The notes under the pieces were generated by a model, which was given only the letters and a program-made list of their open reading frames with translations, did not search any database and was not told the DNA's origin. The translations under genes and the position numbers were made by a program. From Prevotella sp. (lineage in GTDB: Bacteria > Bacteroidota > Bacteroidia > Bacteroidales > Bacteroidaceae): DNA of 50,588 nt. The stretch is from NCBI GenBank assembly GCA_017467705.1, contig JAFUSC010000001.1, positions 1-50,588 on the forward strand. The letters are read 5' to 3'. Below, piece after piece: positions 24,219 to 32,894 of the stretch (the first letter of the stretch is position 1; each line of letters begins with the position of its first letter).

Positions 24219-24249
24219 CAAAATTAATCATTTTTCTTGGTAATGCAAC
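24219..24249 (-). promoter_or_regulatory. Promoter of tamB
   Basis: On the minus strand GTTG (24249-24246), 19 nt, TAATTTTG (24226-24219). It places the transcript start at or within a few nt of the in-frame ATT at 24211. Confidence 0.5.
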
Positions 24250-24268
24250 ATATTTTTAGCAATTTTTC

Positions 24269-24299
24269 TTTTCTGTCTTCGCTTTTTTATGTAATTTTG
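24269..24299 (+). promoter_or_regulatory. Promoter of the nqr operon
   Basis: TTTT (24269-24272), 19 nt, TAATTTTG (24292-24299), 40 nt before the nqrA ATG. It diverges from the tamB promoter. Confidence 0.55.
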
Positions 24300-24339
24300 C
24301 AAGCAATCTGCGTAAGTAACACTAATTTATTATGAATAT

Positions 24340-25683
24340 ATGGCAAATGTAATTAAGTTACGGAAAGGCTTGGACATTGCGCTGAAAGGCAAAGCTGAGG
24401 AGAAGAAAATCCAGCTGAAGTCGAATGGGAAGTACGCTATCGTGCCCGATGACTTCGAGGGTGTCGTCCCCAAGGTGGTTGTCAAGGAAGGTGAGCATGT
24501 CAAAGCCGGCGACGCATTGTTCGTCAACAAGAACTACCCCGACGTGAAGTTTGCCTCGCCAGTGAGCGGTAAGGTTACCGCCGTGGAGCGTGGCGACAGA
24601 AGAAAGGTGCTCAGCATAAGGGTAGATGCTGATGCAAAACAGGAGTACAAGGATTTCGGCGTGCAGAACGTGGACGACATGAAGGGCGACGACGTGAAGC
24701 AGCTGTTGCTCGATGCCGGCCTCTTCGGATACATCGACCAACTGCCTTATGCTGTGTCAGCCACTCCTGATGTCACTCCGAAGGCCATCTTTGTCTCGGC
24801 ACTGCGCGACAAACCGCTGGCTGCCAGTTTCGAGTATGAGCTGAAGGGACAGGAAAAGAACTTTCAGACGGGACTTACGGCCTTGTCGAAGATGGCGAAA
24901 ACCTACCTTGGCGTAGGCTTGCATTCCAGCATGGAGAACTACCGCTATGTGGAGGTCAACGTGTTCGACGGTAAATGCCCCGCAGGTAATGTCGGCGTGC
25001 AGGTAAACTACATTGACCCCGTGAACAAGGGCGAGGTGGTGTGGACCATCGGCGATCCCACGGTAGTGCTTTTCATTGGACGCCTGCTCAACACGGGTAG
25101 GGTAGACCTGACCCGCACGGTGGCCCTATGCGGCAGTGAAGTGAATCAGCCAGCCTATGTAGACATGCTGGTAGGCGAGGAGTTGTCAACACTGTTGAGC
25201 AACAGTTACAATGCCGACCACTCCGTGCGCATCATCAATGGCAACGTGCTGACCGGCCGCCCCACGACGAAGGAAGGCTTCTTAGGGGCACACACCTCTG
25301 AGATTACCGTCATTCCAGAGGGTGACGACAACGACGAGATGCTTGGATGGATTATGCCGCGCTTCGGTCAGTTCTCTGTGAGCCGTAGCTATTTCTCATG
25401 GCTGCTGGGTAAGAAGAAGTATGCACTCGATGCCCGCGTCAAGGGTGGTGAGCGCCACATGATCATGAGTGGCGAGTACGACCGCGTGCTGCCGATGGAC
25501 ATCTACGGTGAATACCTCATCAAGGCCATCATTGCCGGTGACATCGACCGCATGGAGGCACTTGGCATTTACGAGGTAGCTCCTGAGGACTTTGCGCTGG
25601 CTGAGTTCGTCGACTCTTCCAAGCTCGAATTGCAGCGCATTGTGCGTGAAGGTCTGAATATTCTTCGTAAGGAGAATGCTTGA
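24340..25683 (+). CDS. nqrA: Na+-translocating NADH:quinone reductase subunit A
   Basis: The 447-residue protein matches the length of characterised NqrA. It has the N-terminal 'IKLRKGLDIALKGKAEEK', an RnfC-like barrel-sandwich region ('VVVKEGEHVKAGDALFVNK...FASPVSGKVTAV') and 'GLHSSMENYRYVEVNVFDGKCPAGNVG'. NqrA is the peripheral cytoplasmic subunit associated with quinone binding. It is the first gene of a complete six-gene operon in the standard order A-B-C-D-E-F, all on the plus strand with short gaps. Confidence 0.97.
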   Translation: MANVIKLRKGLDIALKGKAEEKKIQLKSNGKYAIVPDDFEGVVPKVVVKEGEHVKAGDALFVNKNYPDVKFASPVSGKVTAVERGDRRKVLSIRVDADAKQEYKDFGVQNVDDMKGDDVKQLLLDAGLFGYIDQLPYAVSATPDVTPKAIFVSALRDKPLAASFEYELKGQEKNFQTGLTALSKMAKTYLGVGLHSSMENYRYVEVNVFDGKCPAGNVGVQVNYIDPVNKGEVVWTIGDPTVVLFIGRLLNTGRVDLTRTVALCGSEVNQPAYVDMLVGEELSTLLSNSYNADHSVRIINGNVLTGRPTTKEGFLGAHTSEITVIPEGDDNDEMLGWIMPRFGQFSVSRSYFSWLLGKKKYALDARVKGGERHMIMSGEYDRVLPMDIYGEYLIKAIIAGDIDRMEALGIYEVAPEDFALAEFVDSSKLELQRIVREGLNILRKENA

Positions 25684-25721
25684 ATCGTAAATTGTAAATC
25701 GTCAAAAAGTAAATTACATTT

Positions 25722-26891
25722 ATGAAAGCATTAAGAAATTATCTCAATAAAATCAAGCCCAACTTCGAACCTGAAGGTAAGCTGCACGCTTTTCGTAGCA
25801 TCTTCGATGGCTTTGAGACGTTCCTCTACGTTCCGAATACGACGGCAAAGAGGGGTGTCAACATTCACGATGCCATCGACTCGAAGCGTATTATGAGCAT
25901 GGTGGTCATCGCCCTGATGCCGGCCATGCTGTTCGGTATGTATAACGTGGGCTATCAGAACGCCTTGGCATCAGGTATTGAAGCAACGTTCTGGGAAATG
26001 TTCCTCTATGGCTTCTTGGCCGTACTGCCAAAAATTCTTGTCAGTTACATTGTCGGTCTCGGCATTGAGTTTGCATGGGCCCAGTGGAAAGGTGAGGAGA
26101 TACAGGAAGGCTACTTGGTCAGCGGCATCTTGATTCCGCTCATCGTGCCTGTCAATTGTCCGCTGTGGATGATGGCACTGGCCTGCGCCTTTTCGGTCAT
26201 CTTTTGTAAAGAAATCTTCGGTGGCACGGGCATGAACATCTTTAACCCCGCCATTGCTGCCCGTATGTTCCTGTTCTTCTCTTATCCGTCGGTCATGACA
26301 GGTGATAAGGTGTGGGTAGCTGACAGTCCCATTTTCGGACTGGGCGGCACGCCGTTAGACACTTTTTCGGGTGCTACACCGTTAGGACAAATCGCACAGG
26401 GCAACGCTGCTGCCTTTGACTGGAACATGGTGACAGGACTCATCCCCGGTTCCATCGGTGAGACGTCAGTCGTCGCCATTGCCATCGGTGCGGTCATTCT
26501 GTTGTGGGCTGGCATCGCTTCATGGCGCACCATGCTGAGCGTGTTCGTTGGTGGTGTTCTCATGGCACTGCTCTTTAACTCTCTGGACATGAATGTTACC
26601 ACTTATCCTGCTGCTGCCCTTCCTTGGTATGAGCATCTGGTTCTTGGTGGTTTCTGCTTCGGTGCCGTGTTCATGGCTACTGACCCAGTCACCTCATGCC
26701 GGACGACTACGGGGCAGTATATCTATGGTTTTATCATCGGTGCCATGGCCATCATCATCCGTGTGATGAACGCTGGCTATCCCGAGGGTATGATGCTCGC
26801 CATCTTCTTTGGTAACATGATTGCTCCTATGATTGACCATTTCATCGTGGAGCGTAACATCTCGAAGAGAATGAAAAGATTGAAGAACTGA
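25722..26891 (+). CDS. nqrB: Na+-translocating NADH:quinone reductase subunit B
   Basis: The 389-residue polytopic membrane protein has about ten hydrophobic segments. 'DTFSGATPLGQ' contains the S-G-A-T motif whose Thr carries covalently bound FMN in this family. 'GGTGMNIFNPAIAARMFLFFSYP' and 'FMATDPVTSCRTTTGQYIYG' are also characteristic. NqrB is part of the Na+ channel and electron path. It lies 38 bp after nqrA; that gap carries TAAATTGTAAATCGT words. Confidence 0.97.
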   Translation: MKALRNYLNKIKPNFEPEGKLHAFRSIFDGFETFLYVPNTTAKRGVNIHDAIDSKRIMSMVVIALMPAMLFGMYNVGYQNALASGIEATFWEMFLYGFLAVLPKILVSYIVGLGIEFAWAQWKGEEIQEGYLVSGILIPLIVPVNCPLWMMALACAFSVIFCKEIFGGTGMNIFNPAIAARMFLFFSYPSVMTGDKVWVADSPIFGLGGTPLDTFSGATPLGQIAQGNAAAFDWNMVTGLIPGSIGETSVVAIAIGAVILLWAGIASWRTMLSVFVGGVLMALLFNSLDMNVTTYPAAALPWYEHLVLGGFCFGAVFMATDPVTSCRTTTGQYIYGFIIGAMAIIIRVMNAGYPEGMMLAIFFGNMIAPMIDHFIVERNISKRMKRLKN

Positions 26892-26904
26892 AAAATTGAA
26901 GATT

Positions 26905-27546
26905 ATGGCTAAGTTAAATACGAACTCTAACACGTACATTATTATATATAGTGCGATACTTGTCATCATCGTGGCCTTCTTGCTGGCTTTCATCTTCAAG
27001 GCACTGAAACCCATGCAGGATGCTAACGTGGAACTTGACAAAGAGAAACAGATTCTTTCTGCGCTCAACATCCGTGGCTTGGATGATGCTGAAGCAGATG
27101 CTACCTATCATAAATTGCTTACCAAAGTAGACTCCATTGGTCAAGGCAAGGAACGTAAGCCTTACATTTATTATTTTAAGGTGGATGGCAACCAGAAGTA
27201 CGTATTCCCATTGAAGGGAATGGGACTCTGGGGCGGCATTAGTGGATTTGTCTCTTTGAATGATGACAAGAACACAGTCTACGGAGCTTACTTCGACCAC
27301 GAGAGTGAGACAGCAGGTCTCGGTGCAGAGATCAAAGACTCGCAAGAGTGGCAGGAGAAGTTTCAAGGAAAAAAAGTCTTTGATGAAGCGGGACAGATTG
27401 CCATTGGCGTAGAGAAGAAAGTTGACGACGGTAAGAAGGCATACGAAGTTGATGCCGTGACGGGTGCAACCCTGACTTCTAATGGCGTGCGTGATATGCT
27501 ACGTTCCGGATTCAAACAGTATGAGAAATTCTTAAAGGAGAAATAA
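26905..27546 (+). CDS. nqrC: Na+-translocating NADH:quinone reductase subunit C
   Basis: The 213-residue protein has one N-terminal membrane helix (about 10-33) and a periplasmic FMN-binding domain. The motif 'VTGATLTSNGV' has the flavinylated Thr at position 189, and 'PLKGMGLWGGISGFVSL' is typical. It is shorter than the proteobacterial form (about 255) but close to other Bacteroidetes. The ATG at 26905 is chosen over an in-frame TTG at 26896. It lies 13 bp after nqrB and 3 bp before nqrD. Confidence 0.95.
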   Translation: MAKLNTNSNTYIIIYSAILVIIVAFLLAFIFKALKPMQDANVELDKEKQILSALNIRGLDDAEADATYHKLLTKVDSIGQGKERKPYIYYFKVDGNQKYVFPLKGMGLWGGISGFVSLNDDKNTVYGAYFDHESETAGLGAEIKDSQEWQEKFQGKKVFDEAGQIAIGVEKKVDDGKKAYEVDAVTGATLTSNGVRDMLRSGFKQYEKFLKEK

Positions 27547-27549
27547 GAC

Positions 27550-28173
27550 ATGGCACTATTCAGTAAACAAAATAAAGAGGTGTTCTGCAATCCGCTGAAC
27601 CTCGACAACCCGATTCTGATTCAAGTATTGGGCATCTGCTCGGCCCTTGCCGTCACATCGCAGCTGAAGCCTGCCATCGTGATGGGACTCGCCGTGACGG
27701 TGATTACCGCGTTCTCAAACGTAATCATCTCTATCATCCGCAACACCATTCCTAACCGCATCCGCATTGTGGTGCAGTTGGTGGTTGTTGCAGCTCTCGT
27801 TACCATCGTTTCTCAGGTACTCAAGGCGTTTGCTTACGACGTCAGTGTGCAGCTGAGCGTGTATGTAGGTCTGATTATTACCAACTGTATCCTGATGGGG
27901 CGCCTCGAGGCGTTTGCCATGATGAACAAGCCTTGGCCGTCGTTCCTCGACGGTGTAGGCAATGGACTTGGCTACGCTATGATTCTGGTCATCGTCGGTG
28001 CTTTCCGTGAGTTCTTCGGACGCGGTTCGCTGCTGGGTTTCCAGATTCTGCCCGAAGGTTTCTATGATTTTGGCTACCAGAACAACGGTATGATGACCAT
28101 GCCTGCCATGGCCCTCATTCTTGTCGGTTGTGTCATTTGGATTCATCGTGCATACTTTTATAAGGAGAAATAA
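27550..28173 (+). CDS. nqrD: Na+-translocating NADH:quinone reductase subunit D
   Basis: The 207-residue integral membrane protein has six predicted helices. Characteristic sequences are 'NPILIQVLGICSALAVTSQLKPAIVMG', 'YVGLIITNCILMGRLEAFAM' and 'DGVGNGLGYAMILVIVGAFREFFG'. The Cys residues in helix 1 and in 'ITNCILMGR' match those bridging an Fe centre between NqrD and NqrE. It starts 3 bp after nqrC and ends 3 bp before nqrE, implying tight coupling. Confidence 0.96.
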   Translation: MALFSKQNKEVFCNPLNLDNPILIQVLGICSALAVTSQLKPAIVMGLAVTVITAFSNVIISIIRNTIPNRIRIVVQLVVVAALVTIVSQVLKAFAYDVSVQLSVYVGLIITNCILMGRLEAFAMMNKPWPSFLDGVGNGLGYAMILVIVGAFREFFGRGSLLGFQILPEGFYDFGYQNNGMMTMPAMALILVGCVIWIHRAYFYKEK

Positions 28174-28176
28174 GAT

Positions 28177-28824
28177 ATGGAACATATAATCAGTTTATTC
28201 TTCCGGTCGATATTCGTCGACAACATGATCTTCGCTTTCTTCCTCGGTATGTGTTCTTACCTTGCCGTGTCGAAAACCGTGAAGACCTCCATGGGACTGG
28301 GACTGGCCGTGACGTTTGTGCTGACGGTCACCGTTCCTGTGAACTATCTGTTGCAGACACAGGTGCTGAGTGAGGACGGCTTGCTTGGAATAGACCTTTC
28401 CTACTTGTCGTTCATTCTCTTCATTGCTGTTATTGCCGGCATGGTGCAGTTAGTGGAGATGACCGTTGAGAAGTATAGCCCTTCACTTTATGCTGCACTG
28501 GGTATCTTCCTGCCGCTCATTGCCGTCAACTGCGCCATCATGGGTGCCTCGTTGTTCATGCAGCAGCGCATACTCATGAAGCCTGCCATCATCAATGGTG
28601 TTGAAACCATCTCTTCGCAGGCCATCACCAATATCTGGGATGCCATTATCTACGGCTTCGGTTCAGGTCTCGGCTGGACGCTCGCCATCGTGGCCATGGG
28701 TGCTATCCGCGAGAAGATGCAGTACTCTGATGTGCCCAAGCCCTTGCAGGGCCTCGGCATCGTGTTTATTACCGTAGGTCTGATGGCGATGGCCATGATG
28801 TGCTTCAGTGGACTGAATATTTAA
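28177..28824 (+). CDS. nqrE: Na+-translocating NADH:quinone reductase subunit E
   Basis: The 215-residue membrane protein is homologous to NqrD. It has '[22 protein letters not shown]' and '[16 protein letters not shown]', whose cysteines match the NqrD/E Fe-centre ligands, and '[23 protein letters not shown]'. It is slightly longer than proteobacterial NqrE (about 198) because of a loop around '[17 protein letters not shown]'. It is 3 bp from nqrD; the 37-bp gap to nqrF carries a small GTAAT/ATTAC dyad. Confidence 0.96.
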   Translation: MEHIISLFFRSIFVDNMIFAFFLGMCSYLAVSKTVKTSMGLGLAVTFVLTVTVPVNYLLQTQVLSEDGLLGIDLSYLSFILFIAVIAGMVQLVEMTVEKYSPSLYAALGIFLPLIAVNCAIMGASLFMQQRILMKPAIINGVETISSQAITNIWDAIIYGFGSGLGWTLAIVAMGAIREKMQYSDVPKPLQGLGIVFITVGLMAMAMMCFSGLNI

Positions 28825-28861
28825 TGAGTAATGAGAAATTACTAATTAAAAGAAGAAGATT

Positions 28862-30127
28862 ATGGTAGATTTTATAGCATATAGCATTGGAGTATTTCTT
28901 TCCGTCATACTCCTGTTGGTAATCATTCTGCTGGTTGCCAAGAAATACCTCTCGCCCAGCGGAAACGTGAATATCACCGTCAACGGCGACCGGGTGCTCA
29001 ACGTGCCGCAGGGCAATAACCTCATGGCTACGCTCAACGAGAACGGTATCTTCCTGCCCTCCGCTTGCGGCGGAAAAGCCTCGTGTGGACAGTGTAAAGT
29101 GCAGGTGCTTGAGGGCGGGGGAGAGATTCTCGACTCGGAGAAGCCCCACTTCACACGTAAACAAATCAAGGACCACTGGCGTCTGGGTTGCCAGTGTAAG
29201 GTGAAGGGTGACCTCAGCATCCATGTCGATGAAAGCATCCTCGGCGTCAAGGAGTACGAGTGTACCGTCATCTCAAACAAGAACGTCGCCACGTTTATCA
29301 AGGAGTTTAAGGTGCAGCTGCCTCCGGGCGAACACATGGACTTCCTGCCCGGTTCCTACGCCCAGATCAAGATTCCTGCTTTCGAATGCATTGACTACAA
29401 TGACTATGACCGCGAGCTCATCACGCCCGAGTATGTGCCTTCATGGGAGAAGTTCAAGATGTTCGACCTCAAGTGTAAGAACCCAGAGCCTACCCTCCGT
29501 GCTTACTCCATGGCCAACTATCCCGCCGAGGGGGACGTGTTCATGCTCACCGTGCGTATTGCTACGCCGCCGTTCAAGCCTGACCGCAGCGGCTTCATGG
29601 AGGTGAACCCCGGCATCGCTTCGTCGTACATTTTCTCCTTGAAGCCTGGCGACAAGGTCATCATGTCAGGTCCCTTCGGTGATTTTCATCCCCACTTCGA
29701 CTCGAAGAAGGAAATGATTTGGGTCGGCGGTGGTGCTGGTATGGCTCCGCTGCGCGCCCAGATCATGCACATGACCAAGACGTTGCATACCACCGACCGT
29801 GAGATGCACTACTTCTACGGTGCCCGCGCGCTGAATGAAGTGTTCTATCTTGACGACTTCCTCGGTTTGGAGAAGGAGTATCCCAACTTCCACTTCCATC
29901 TTGCGCTCGACCGTCCTGACCCTACAGCCGATGCTGCCGGCGTCAAGTATACCCCGGGCTTCGTCCATCAGGTGATGCTCAACACCTATCTGAAGGACCA
30001 CGAGGCCCCCGAGGACGTAGAGTACTACATGTGCGGTCCCGGCCCCATGTCGGCTGCCGTTGTCTCTATGCTCGACTCACTGGGTGTCGATCCCGAGAGC
30101 ATCATGTACGATAACTTCGGAGGCTAA
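28862..30127 (+). CDS. nqrF: Na+-translocating NADH:quinone reductase subunit F
   Basis: The 421-residue NADH-oxidising subunit has an N-terminal membrane helix (about 5-26). A 2Fe-2S ferredoxin domain has cysteines 69, 75, 78 and 110 in the expected C-x5-C-x2-C spacing. The FAD/NADH reductase domain has 'RAYSMANYPAE', 'GPFGDFHPHF', 'WVGGGAGMAPLRAQ' and the terminal 'YYMCGPGPMSAAV...YDNFGG'. Electrons enter the complex here from cytosolic NADH. It is the last gene of the operon; a 15-bp inverted repeat follows. Confidence 0.98.
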   Translation: MVDFIAYSIGVFLSVILLLVIILLVAKKYLSPSGNVNITVNGDRVLNVPQGNNLMATLNENGIFLPSACGGKASCGQCKVQVLEGGGEILDSEKPHFTRKQIKDHWRLGCQCKVKGDLSIHVDESILGVKEYECTVISNKNVATFIKEFKVQLPPGEHMDFLPGSYAQIKIPAFECIDYNDYDRELITPEYVPSWEKFKMFDLKCKNPEPTLRAYSMANYPAEGDVFMLTVRIATPPFKPDRSGFMEVNPGIASSYIFSLKPGDKVIMSGPFGDFHPHFDSKKEMIWVGGGAGMAPLRAQIMHMTKTLHTTDREMHYFYGARALNEVFYLDDFLGLEKEYPNFHFHLALDRPDPTADAAGVKYTPGFVHQVMLNTYLKDHEAPEDVEYYMCGPGPMSAAVVSMLDSLGVDPESIMYDNFGG

Positions 30128-30140
30128 GTCTCCTGACACA

Positions 30141-30213
30141 AGATTTCACGGATTAGGCGGATTTGCACTTGTCATGATAAACATGAGCACAGTCTGTTTA
30201 ATCCGTGAAATCT
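30141..30213. repeat. 15-bp inverted repeat after nqrF
   Basis: AGATTTCACGGATTA (30141-30155) and TAATCCGTGAAATCT (30199-30213) are exact reverse complements separated by 43 nt. It may end or protect the nqr transcript. Similar 'aatccgtg' words occur near 40530. Confidence 0.8.
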
Positions 30214-30231
30214 ATTGTTTGCCTTTGTGAA

Positions 30232-31230
30232 ATGTGTACCTCGGTTATGATGTCGGATGTGTTGATGGCCTGTGCTCCGCTGCTGGTGGGCTGGATGTTG
30301 GATTTTCTGTTAGGCGACCCAGTAAGGATGCCACATATCGTGGTGTTCTTTGGTAAGCTGATTGCCCTGCTGGAGCGATGGCTGAATCCTGCACGGAATC
30401 CTGTGACAGCACCGACAGACAGTTGGCGAAGAAAAGCATTTATCCGAGGTGCAGTGATGGCCGTGTTGCTGACGGCATCAGTCTTCGCTTTGTCGTGGGC
30501 GGTGCTGTGGCTGCTTGGCCAATGGTCATGTTGGGCGATGTTGGTCGTGCAGACATTGCTCATCTTCCAATGCTTGGCTGGCACCTCGTTGATTCGTGAG
30601 GTACGTGCCGTGTTCCGTGCTGTTGATCGTTCGCTTGACGAGGGACGTCGTCAGGTGGCACGCATTGTCGGGCGTGACACGTCGGAGCTGACGGCGCAGG
30701 AGGTGCGCACGGCAGCTTTGGAAACGCTGGCCGAGAACCTGAGCGACGGTGTCATTGCACCGCTCTTCTGGCTGATGATTGCCGGTGTGCCCGGCATGTT
30801 GGCATACAAGATGGTCAACACGCTTGACTCAATGGTGGGCTATCGCACGGAACGCTATCTGTACTTTGGCCGTTGTGCTGCGCGCATGGATGATGTGGCA
30901 AACTATCTGCCAGCGCGCTTGACAGCCTTTCTTATGTGGTGTGTGGCATGGGGACGGAAAAGGCCGTCGCTTGCAGCCATCTTCTGCGAAGGACACCATC
31001 ATGCCAGCCCCAACAGCGGTTATCCGGAGGCCGCACTTGCATTGACGCTAAACTGTCGGTTCGGCGGACCGCATACCTATTTTGGCCAGCTTTTCGACAA
31101 ACCCTACATTGGCACCTATGACCGTCTGCTCACAACGGCGGATATGCATCGAGCCATTCGCATCAATCGAGGGGCAGAGGTGCTGATGGTGCTACTGACC
31201 CTCACGGTGCAGCTCGTTATTTGGAGTTAA
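30232..31230 (+). CDS. cbiB: Adenosylcobinamide-phosphate synthase (CbiB/CobD family)
   Basis: This integral membrane protein has about 332 residues from the ATG at 30232. GTG 30205 and ATG 30250 are other in-frame choices; 30250 gives the most typical N-terminus ('MSDVL'). Family landmarks are 'GWMLDFLLGDPVRMPHIVVFFGKLI', 'ENLSDGVIAPLFW', 'MVNTLDSMVGYRTERYLYFG', 'DDVANYLPARLTAFLM' and 'PNSGYPEAALALTLNCRFGG'. It attaches the aminopropanol arm to cobyric acid in the late corrin pathway. It lies 18 bp upstream of cobQ; no other cob genes are present and no B12 riboswitch is visible. Confidence 0.93.
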   Translation: MCTSVMMSDVLMACAPLLVGWMLDFLLGDPVRMPHIVVFFGKLIALLERWLNPARNPVTAPTDSWRRKAFIRGAVMAVLLTASVFALSWAVLWLLGQWSCWAMLVVQTLLIFQCLAGTSLIREVRAVFRAVDRSLDEGRRQVARIVGRDTSELTAQEVRTAALETLAENLSDGVIAPLFWLMIAGVPGMLAYKMVNTLDSMVGYRTERYLYFGRCAARMDDVANYLPARLTAFLMWCVAWGRKRPSLAAIFCEGHHHASPNSGYPEAALALTLNCRFGGPHTYFGQLFDKPYIGTYDRLLTTADMHRAIRINRGAEVLMVLLTLTVQLVIWS

Positions 31231-31248
31231 AACTAAAGATATTATCTG

Positions 31249-32784
31249 ATGATGAAACAACTTCACCCCATGATGCTGGTCGGAACTGGCAGTGACGTCG
31301 GCAAGAGTGTGTTGGCGACAGCTTTTTGTCGCATCTTCTTGCAGGACGGTTATAAGCCCGCTCCCTTCAAGGCACAGAACATGTCACTCAACTCGTATGC
31401 CACGCCCGACGGCCTGGAGATAGGCCGCGCTCAGGCTGTGCAGGCCGAAGCTGCCAGCATTCCCTGTGAGGCAGAGATGAATCCTGTGCTGTTGAAACCG
31501 CAGGGCGACCTGACATCACAAGTCGTGCTGTTGGGACGTCCCGTCGGCAACATGTCAGCCCGTGAGTATTTCCGCAACGAAGGCCGCGAACAGCTGCGCC
31601 GCGAGGTATGCAATGCTTTCGACCGGTTAGCTGCGCGCTTCAATCCCATCGTCTTGGAAGGGGCAGGTAGCATCAGCGAACTGAACCTGCGTGACCGCGA
31701 CATCGTCAACATGCCCATGGCGCGCCATGCCGGTGCCGATGTGTTTCTGGTGGGCGATATTGACCGTGGCGGGGTGTTCGCTTCCGTTTACGGCAGTTTG
31801 ATGTTATTGCCCGAGGAAGAACGGAGCATGGTGAAAGGCATCATCATCAATAAGTTTCGTGGCGACCGAAGCCTTTTCGACGACGGAGTGCGCATGATGG
31901 AAAAACTGTGCCACGTGCCCGTGGTGGGTGTTGTGCCTTATTATCAGGACATCACTATCGAGGAGGAAGACAGTGTGCAGCTGAAGAACAAACAGCGTAG
32001 CGCATTGTCGAAGGCTGATAAGAACGTGTGTAACGTCGCTGTCGTGCTGCTACGCCACATGAGCAACTTTACTGACTTTGATGCCTTAGAGCAACGCGCG
32101 GGCGTACATCTTTATTATGCATCGTCACCGTCTGACTTAGAACAGGCAGACATTGTCATCGTTCCGGGGTCGAAGACTACCATCAATGACTTGGAACAAT
32201 TGCGTCGTGAGCGCATGGATGCTGCCATCGTCAAGGCCTATGAACGGGGTGCCACCGTGCTGGGCATCTGCGGCGGCTATCAGATGCTGGGCACAGAGAT
32301 TCTTGACCCGCTGCATTTGGAGGGCTGCCGTGAACGCATGTCTGGCATCGGCCTATTGCCTGTCTCCACCACCATCACCGACACAAAGACCACGCGGCAA
32401 GTCAGATTCCGGCTGGCTGACATGCCTGAAACAGATACGCCATGGCTACAGGGCTATGAGATTCACATGGGGCACACCGTTCCCCTGTCAGGACATGCGG
32501 AACGTCCGCTTTGTCACTTCGCTGATGGCACCTCTGATGGCTATCAGGTCAACCGTCGACTGATGGGAACCTATGTGCATGGCATACTCGACAACTCTCT
32601 GTTTGCCAATCAGCTACTCTCTTCTTGTCAAGCAACACATGAATATCCTACGGATGTCCGTAACCATCAGGGAACCGACTATCAAACCTTCAAACAACAG
32701 CAGTATGACCGGCTGGCTGCGCACGTCAGGGCAAGCGTTGATATGGAGAAGATATATGATATTCTGAAAATAAATTTTCGATAA
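31249..32784 (+). CDS. cobQ: Adenosylcobyric acid synthase (glutamine-hydrolysing)
   Basis: The 511-residue protein has an N-terminal P-loop-like synthetase domain ('LVGTGSDVGKSVLATAFCRIF', 'APFKAQNMSLNS', 'VFLVGDIDRGGVFAS'). A C-terminal triad glutamine amidotransferase carries the nucleophile Cys in 'VLGICGGYQMLG' (about residue 341) and His in 'GTYVHGIL'. It amidates four side chains of adenosylcobyrinate. Together with the upstream cbiB it forms a two-gene unit for the last corrin steps, consistent with salvage or with the remaining genes lying elsewhere. The Met at position 2 (ATG 31252) is an equal start candidate. Confidence 0.95.
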   Translation: MMKQLHPMMLVGTGSDVGKSVLATAFCRIFLQDGYKPAPFKAQNMSLNSYATPDGLEIGRAQAVQAEAASIPCEAEMNPVLLKPQGDLTSQVVLLGRPVGNMSAREYFRNEGREQLRREVCNAFDRLAARFNPIVLEGAGSISELNLRDRDIVNMPMARHAGADVFLVGDIDRGGVFASVYGSLMLLPEEERSMVKGIIINKFRGDRSLFDDGVRMMEKLCHVPVVGVVPYYQDITIEEEDSVQLKNKQRSALSKADKNVCNVAVVLLRHMSNFTDFDALEQRAGVHLYYASSPSDLEQADIVIVPGSKTTINDLEQLRRERMDAAIVKAYERGATVLGICGGYQMLGTEILDPLHLEGCRERMSGIGLLPVSTTITDTKTTRQVRFRLADMPETDTPWLQGYEIHMGHTVPLSGHAERPLCHFADGTSDGYQVNRRLMGTYVHGILDNSLFANQLLSSCQATHEYPTDVRNHQGTDYQTFKQQQYDRLAAHVRASVDMEKIYDILKINFR

Positions 32785-32787
32785 TAT

Positions 32788-32818
32788 TTTGTATTTCGCC
32801 CTTTTTGCATTATCTTTG
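32788..32818 (+). promoter_or_regulatory. Consensus promoter of pgk
   Basis: TTTG (32788-32791), 19 nt, TATCTTTG (32811-32818): an exact match to the Bacteroidetes consensus. The ATG is 76 nt downstream. Confidence 0.8.
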
Positions 32819-32894
32819 CAACGTTATTAGCGAAAACAGGCGATCAATCGTGTAACATAAATCATAAATAGTAATTTGTAAATCAAAAAAAGTT

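Noticed and set aside
24000-24221. Alternative frame upstream of tamB (starting TTG, 'MSQNSEAYQKNKENHK...') suggesting a frameshifted N-terminus
   Set aside because: The tamB frame itself continues upstream with the expected basic N-terminus, so a frameshift is not needed; the problem is only the start codon.
30128-30231. Cobalamin riboswitch before cbiB
   Set aside because: The 104-bp gap is too short and lacks the B12-box (AGCCAGGAGACC-like) sequence. It holds only a 15-bp inverted repeat.
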